In this document: positions 60,501-64,000 of the stretch, in pieces
How positions within the stretch are numbered: the first letter of the stretch is position 1
Layout: every line of letters begins with the position of its first letter
Assembly: GCA_003971905.1 (NCBI GenBank)
Contig: RSEE01000130.1
Span: 92,391 to 156,390 of the forward strand
Length of the DNA: 64,000 nucleotides
Direction: 5' to 3'
Source: Moniliella sp. 'wahieum'
Taxonomy: Eukaryota; Basidiomycota; Moniliellomycetes; Moniliellales; Moniliellaceae
Program-made: the position numbers and the translations under genes
The notes under the pieces: generated by a model
What the model saw: the letters and a program-made list of their open reading frames with translations, nothing else
The model's database searches: none
Told to the model about the DNA's origin: nothing

Positions 60501-60972
60501 CTTCGGCGATGCAGCCACAGAAGCAGCAGGATGAGGTACAGCAGAGAGACGGAGCTGGGTGGCGAGTTCGTCAGGCTCGTCGTCGTACGCGCGCCAGGCG
60601 GGGAGGCGTGGTGCCAGCGCGGAGCGGACGGCGTCGAGGAAGAAGGAGAGTGTGGGTGCGAGGGTGGGGGAGGCGATGTCCGTGCCGCTGTGCGTGAGCG
60701 GCGGGTGCAACGCAGCGCGGACGAGCGGATGGGCGGGGACGTGGGCAGGAAGCGCAAAAGCGGGTAGCTGACGAGTGCGTCGGACCAGGGCGGGGCGAGG
60801 CCGGGCGGGGCGGGAGCAGCGCAGCGTCAATCAGCGCGGCGAGCGTGAGTGGCCGCAGCGGCGTCGGGGGCAGCGGTGGTGGGGGGAAGGAGCTGAGCGC
60901 GGGGTCGGAGCTCAGCGCGGCGTGACGGCATGGCGCATGGCCCGCAGCGCACGCGACGCCCGGCGCGCCCAT
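54536..60972 (-). CDS. very large multi-exon gene, product not recognised
   Basis: I do not recognise the family. The gene runs from a likely start MGAPGVACAAGHAPCRHAAL (60972) to a stop at 54536-54538 after AALLAVQEHVFDVV. Exons with strong G/C third positions include LAPTLSFFLDAVRSALAPRL, EVDELEHVRSLLRLVHHF, DCNDSATKLLVCSTLGLNLA, QTEMKPLTESLKPLLSRD, LWRALWDALAVLDVLPPRTT with LERMRNALESPIC, YPLLGLGNLQPDATGLLAYL, HWTAQLVEFYPLLRDPALHP, ARQLAPLVQILSDDVRIFRR, ALIQVICDALVQAQLLPSPE, HLHELVVKLQEELRSPRRLV and WVRVYVRAAMRRLRLPPPLL. Donors GTACGT lie near 58030, 57200, 56085, 55090 and 54750. The helical, Leu-rich character suggests a HEAT-like scaffold of about 1,800 residues (a large transcription or transport complex subunit would fit). 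Low-complexity inserts (Asp-Val-Asp-Met, Gly-Asn, Lys-Gly repeats) come from hexanucleotide arrays. Many frameshifts; exon borders are approximate. Confidence 0.6.
56430..56487 (-). repeat. (GGCAAC)n repeat encoding Gly-Asn
   Basis: On the plus strand (CCGTTG)n, about nine units; in the minus frame that joins the neighbouring exon it reads GNGKGNGNGN. Confidence 0.85.
56685..56742 (-). repeat. (GGCAAA)n repeat encoding Lys-Gly
   Basis: On the plus strand (CCTTTG)n with CCCTTA variants, about ten units. The minus frame directly following AYLNRPDNNP reads (KG)n, a strongly basic linker inside the large gene. Confidence 0.88.
58086..58413. repeat. 48-bp tandem repeat with a nearby inverted copy
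   Basis: Two full and one partial 48-bp units (58086, 58134, 58182) centred on CTCGCGACCAGCGCCGCGAC. One inverted copy lies at 58361-58413 (GTCGGCTTGCCGGTGAGTGG ... GTCGCGGCGCTGGTCGCGAG). The arms could form a stem of about 45 bp around a 140-bp loop. It lies inside the large minus-strand gene. Confidence 0.88.
59516..59576 (-). repeat. (CATGTCCACGTC)n repeat encoding Asp-Met/Asp-Val
   Basis: Five alternating 12-bp units in frame with the preceding exon (NVDMDVDMDVDM), an acidic stretch in the N-terminal half of the large gene. Confidence 0.88.
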
Positions 60973-61185
60973 CGCGACAAGCAGCCTGGCGGAGGTTACA
61001 AGAAGAAAAAAAAAAAGCGCACAGACAGACGTGGTGGCGCAGCGGTGGCATTGAATGTTTCAACAACTCAATTGCACATTGCACATTCACTTTCTTCCCT
61101 TTTAACCCTCCGTACCTGATGCTTCCCCTTTTGGCCCCCACCCACAAAAAAGCACACCCCACGCAAACGCCTCCCCAAAAAGCAA

Positions 61186-61266
61186 TTCCCGACCGGGAGT
61201 CGAACCCGGGTCTTGACGGTTCACGTACATGAGAGCGTCACATCATAGCCGTTGGACCATCGAGGA
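61186..61266 (-). tRNA. tRNA-Glu(CTC) with a 10-nt intron
   Basis: The minus strand reads TCCTCGATGGTCCAACGGCT at the 5' end, with an anticodon stem TGACG/CGTCA, anticodon CTC followed by A, and a 10-nt insert TGTACGTGAA at the canonical 37/38 intron position. The T-arm is CCGGGTTCGACTCCCGG. The acceptor 3' strand is TCGGGAA; TCGGGGA would pair fully with TCCTCGA, so one G is likely missing from the run at 61188-61190 in this assembly. It lies 213 bp upstream of the large gene on the same strand. Confidence 0.88.
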
Positions 61267-62126
61267 GACAATAACGCATGAGTATGCAGCCCCATGGGGC
61301 CATCCGCAGTTGGGCGTGCCCGACACCGAAGCGGCCGTGGCCCATACACGTAGCCTCGACGTCCTTCCTCCACCACCCCAACACTGAATCTGTGGTGCCT
61401 CCATCCCTCAGACGCTTCCTTGCCCTGGCCTGCGACGCCCACTGATGGACGGGGACTGATGGGGCTTGGGGACTCGGTGCCCACCACGGACCATGGGGTG
61501 GGGAGGTGCGGGGTGCTCGGCTCGGCTCGGCTCGGCGATCCCTGAGTGATCACGCGCCGCCAGGTAGGCCTGCACGAGCAAGCGCGACGAGCAAGCACAC
61601 GTTGACGTGGAACCCCAGCCCACAAGAACCGCCCAGCAGCTCGCTCCGATCCAGCTCTGTGCGTGTCCCCCCCAAACAAGCCCACCGGCACTGGCTCACG
61701 CCTCGACGCACGCGTGCGCCGGGTATGTTCGTGCTACGATCCCCTGGGTTAGGGGTTAGCCAACCATTCGCTTCCATGCCCACGGCACTTCTGCTTCTGC
61801 TTCCGTTTTTGCTTCCCCTTGTGCTCCTGATTCAACTCGCGCTACGCATGACAAATCTCTTCCATCGCCACTGCCATCCTGGACCTAAGGAAGGATGAGG
61901 TCCAAGCCGCGTGGCGAAAAGGCGATGTGAAAGTGGTGGAGAAACGAGGGATCCCCTCACCCACAGCCGGCTGGACTGGACGGGAGACGTACGCGTCGGC
62001 TGGGGGCTAGTATAGCCGACCCCTGGTTGCCTTTTGGTTGTCGGCAGCGTCCAGCGTGAGATCTGAGACTCGATCTGAGACAGGGCTCTGTCGCCTGGTG
62101 CGCGTGACTACTATATATTCAATCCC
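61267..62126. other. intergenic, no supported gene
   Basis: A CGGCTCGGCTCGG pentamer repeat lies at 61522-61538. ORFs here have no recognisable domain. Confidence 0.4.
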
Positions 62127-62835
62127 CGCCAGGGGCCTCACCCATGTTTGGGGTGGGGTACAATCCCTTAGGAGACGGCAGGTCGACTGACGGCAGTGTC
62201 GGGCTGTTTTTCATGGGCTGGTTGGTGGATCTGAGCAGAGGTAGGGACGAGGAGAGGCCTTTGGTGGGGCGCCTGCACATGTGGCAAGGCTGCGTCTGCA
62301 CCGGCCTGGGTCGTAGGAACGTGTCGGAAGCCTCTGGCACTTACATATAGGGACGGGGAGACAGTGCAAGACAATACCGCCTGAGCTGAGACCGGACAGA
62401 GACTGGGAATCGACGCAGCTGAAGGTAGGCTCGCGCGACTGGAACGGATGGAGATCTGGACGCCAAGGTCGGAGGAGGAGGCAGGTGTACTGGATCAATT
62501 GGCTAGGAAACCGGCACAAGTCGGACAGGATAGGCGGAGAGAACGAGGGTGAAGACGAGCATGGAAGGTGGGAGAAAGAATCCCCATCTACCAGGTGTGC
62601 AGGCTAGATCAAAAGGGAAAACGGATACAAGAGGGGGTGCAGAAATGAAGACCCATCCAAAGATGACCGAGAGAGAAATGGAAGCGAGAACTGAGGCAAA
62701 GTCATCGCAACTAAGATACCAGAAGCGTTAGGTGGTGGCCTTTTATGTAGGCCATCCTACTTGGGACTTGGGCGGGGTGGGGCGAGTAGTTTCGCGCGGA
62801 TGCAAGGCCCCTCGAGCCACCGTACTAGAGGAGGG
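62127..62835 (+). mobile_element. LTR-like dispersed repeat, copy B (truncated)
   Basis: Reverse-complement homologue of 7824-8726, roughly 75-80 percent alike by eye. The shared blocks are listed under copy A. It starts within GCCAGGGGCCT, so it lacks the TGTCACGG terminus of copy A, and it lacks the 9-bp minisatellite. Confidence 0.7.
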
Positions 62836-62999
62836 TAGTGCTAGGTTCACCTGCACTCTCTCGAATGGATCGGTGACGCTCGTTGGTTCGGGTGATTCGC
62901 CCCTTGCGCGAGCTGCGCCACGCCTTTTAACCCCTTTGTTTGTCTATCCCGACTTGGTTGCTTTTGGCGCTTGTCTTCTTCCCTTGAGCTTGCTTGAAG

Positions 63000-63274
63000 G
63001 ACTTGTCTTAGATAGGACGGCCCTGCCTTCTTGCACGCCTTGAAGCTCCTCTCTCGTGCTGCCCATAGCGTTCCCTCGCCGCACTCTAGCACACTGTACC
63101 TATTACGTTCGCTCAGCAGCATCGCACTTGGTTAGACTGCGGAGCACTTTAACGCTCGAATAATCGATCGCCTACTTATGCACTCCTCGCGTGTTGGTTG
63201 TTGCTTCCGCTCGATCGCTTGGCCCTCATTAATCATTAATCATTCGTATTGAGTGTGTTGAGTGTGTCCCAACA
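63000..63274 (-). repeat. possible Copia-type LTR (second family)
   Basis: The minus strand from 63274 begins TGTTGGGACACACTCAACAC, a typical Copia LTR start, followed by a TATA-like ATAAGTAGG. The far end was not identified. Confidence 0.4.
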
Positions 63275-63349
63275 CTCTGTCGCCAAACCACCAAAAAAGG
63301 GGCTATCCCGCCTGCGCTGTAGGTTTGTCGCCCCTAGGACGACAGAGTC

Positions 63350-63700
63350 GTGACATTATGTACTCCCAACAGCTACTATTACGGCAACAACAGTGTGAGA
63401 TGCTTCCAGGCGTGTGGTGAACATATCAGTAACGATATGCTCGGCCGCCCCCGTTCCAGAGTCTTTGTTGATAGTACGAGTAGTGCACAGTACATGCATC
63501 ACGTTCGGGCGTGGTATATGAGGCCCGCATGATGCCTCCATGAGGCCTGAGGCCGGTTCGGACGAAGAGGTTGTGGCATAAACTAATCGTGCCGGCGGGA
63601 AGGGCACTAGTACACACGTTACAAGGGCATGCCCACCCCACCCATTCAGGGTTGAGACAACTTTTGACTGGAAGACCACGGGAGTGAGTTAGTTTGAGTA
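63350..63700 (-). pseudogene. Copia RNase H tail remnant
   Basis: Minus-strand frames ending at 63356 contain AEHIVTDMFTTRLEASHTVV, which resembles the N-x-ADIFTK-L motif at the end of Copia RNase H, about 80 bp before the LTR-like start at 63274. Only fragments are recognisable. Confidence 0.4.
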
Positions 63701-63791
63701 GCCCAAGGCTGTAGCTATCCACCCCTACCACTCTCACTGTGATGCGACGCCTGGTCTTGGTGTGTCGGGGGGTGTGTCAGGCATGGTGGTG

Positions 63792-63855
63792 GGTGAGGGG
63801 GGTGAGGGTTAGGGTGGGGTGGGTGAGGGGGTGAGGGTTAGGGTGGGGTGGGTGT
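63792..63855. repeat. TTAGGG-containing ~29-bp tandem repeat
   Basis: Two units of GGGTGAGGGTTAGGGTGGGG followed by TGGGTGAG, with a further GGGTTAG at the extreme end of the window (63994-64000). These are degenerate telomere-like, G-rich sequences able to form G-quadruplexes. They do not prove a chromosome end. Confidence 0.7.
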
Positions 63856-63917
63856 AACTTTTGAACGGGGCGTCGGATGGGAAACGGAGGGCATATGCTG
63901 CATAGAGCGGACGATTT

Positions 63918-63973
63918 ATAGCGAGCTATCGCCTCGGCATAACTCTCTCTCCCCCCTTCGGGTAGCTCGCTAT
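63918..63973. other. 11-bp inverted repeat (hairpin)
   Basis: ATAGCGAGCTA at 63918-63928 and TAGCTCGCTAT at 63963-63973 are exact reverse complements with a 34-nt loop. It lies between the TTAGGG-like repeats and the window end. Function unknown. Confidence 0.6.
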
Positions 63974-64000
63974 CTACCCTCGGCCCTCCCCTAGGGTTAG

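Noticed and set aside
58659..60830. Single 723-codon frame taken as a complete protein
   Set aside because: Contains real exon pieces of the large gene, but conserved-looking segments jump between frames and introns interrupt it, so it is not one intact CDS.
62144..62350. Small CxxC-containing ORF near the repeat copy B
   Set aside because: The Cys-bearing frame (QPCHMCRRPTKG) is not kept open in the homologous copy A and lies inside an LTR-like repeat.

Overview
The window reads as nuclear DNA of a fungus, more likely a basidiomycete than an ascomycete. The genes are fungal or eukaryotic housekeeping families (Erv41, Rad5/HLTF-like helicase, Reg1-like phosphatase regulator, Doa4-like deubiquitinase, Cdc3/AspB-type septin, an Aa_trans amino acid permease, an MFS sugar porter). 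They are split by introns, many with the donor GTACGT, and exon third positions are strongly G/C. LTR retrotransposons of both Ty3/Gypsy and Ty1/Copia types are present. I could not settle species or order.

Layout. 0.37-2.0 kb: ERV41 (-). 3.83-6.1 kb and 13.15-15.2 kb: two copies of a ~2.1 kb segmental duplication, each carrying a small secreted-protein gene. Between the copies lie a dispersed LTR-like repeat (7.8-8.7 kb) with a 9-bp minisatellite, and a complete-ended 3.66 kb Gypsy element (8978-12641) that has gag and a DD35E integrase but no reverse transcriptase. 15-19 kb: mostly intergenic, with one faint unrecognised gene. 19.2-31.4 kb: a dense block of RAD5-like (-), REG1-like (+, divergent from RAD5), DOA4-like (-) and septin (-). 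34.1-36.7 kb: amino acid permease (+). 36.7-47 kb: gene-poor and visibly AT-richer, holding a nest of Copia LTRs. There a 2.85 kb internally deleted Copia element with a 5-bp target duplication sits inside an older, oppositely oriented LTR of the same family. 47.2-50.3 kb: sugar transporter (-). 54.5-61.0 kb: one very large unidentified multi-exon gene (-), with a tRNA-Glu(CTC) gene carrying a 10-nt intron just upstream. 62-64 kb: an inverted copy of the 7.8 kb LTR-like repeat, a Copia remnant, and degenerate TTAGGG-containing repeats.

A caution that affects every gene model: nearly all recognisable genes carry several single-base frameshifts, most of them repaired by changing the length of a short homopolymer by one base. 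The tRNA acceptor stem shows the same pattern. This looks like uncorrected long-read error more than gene decay, so coding coordinates are given as gene spans and the proteins must be read by joining frames.

The genes do not form a metabolic cluster. The cellular roles are ER-Golgi cargo cycling, post-replication repair, glucose/Snf1 signalling, ubiquitin recycling at endosomes, septum formation and nutrient uptake.
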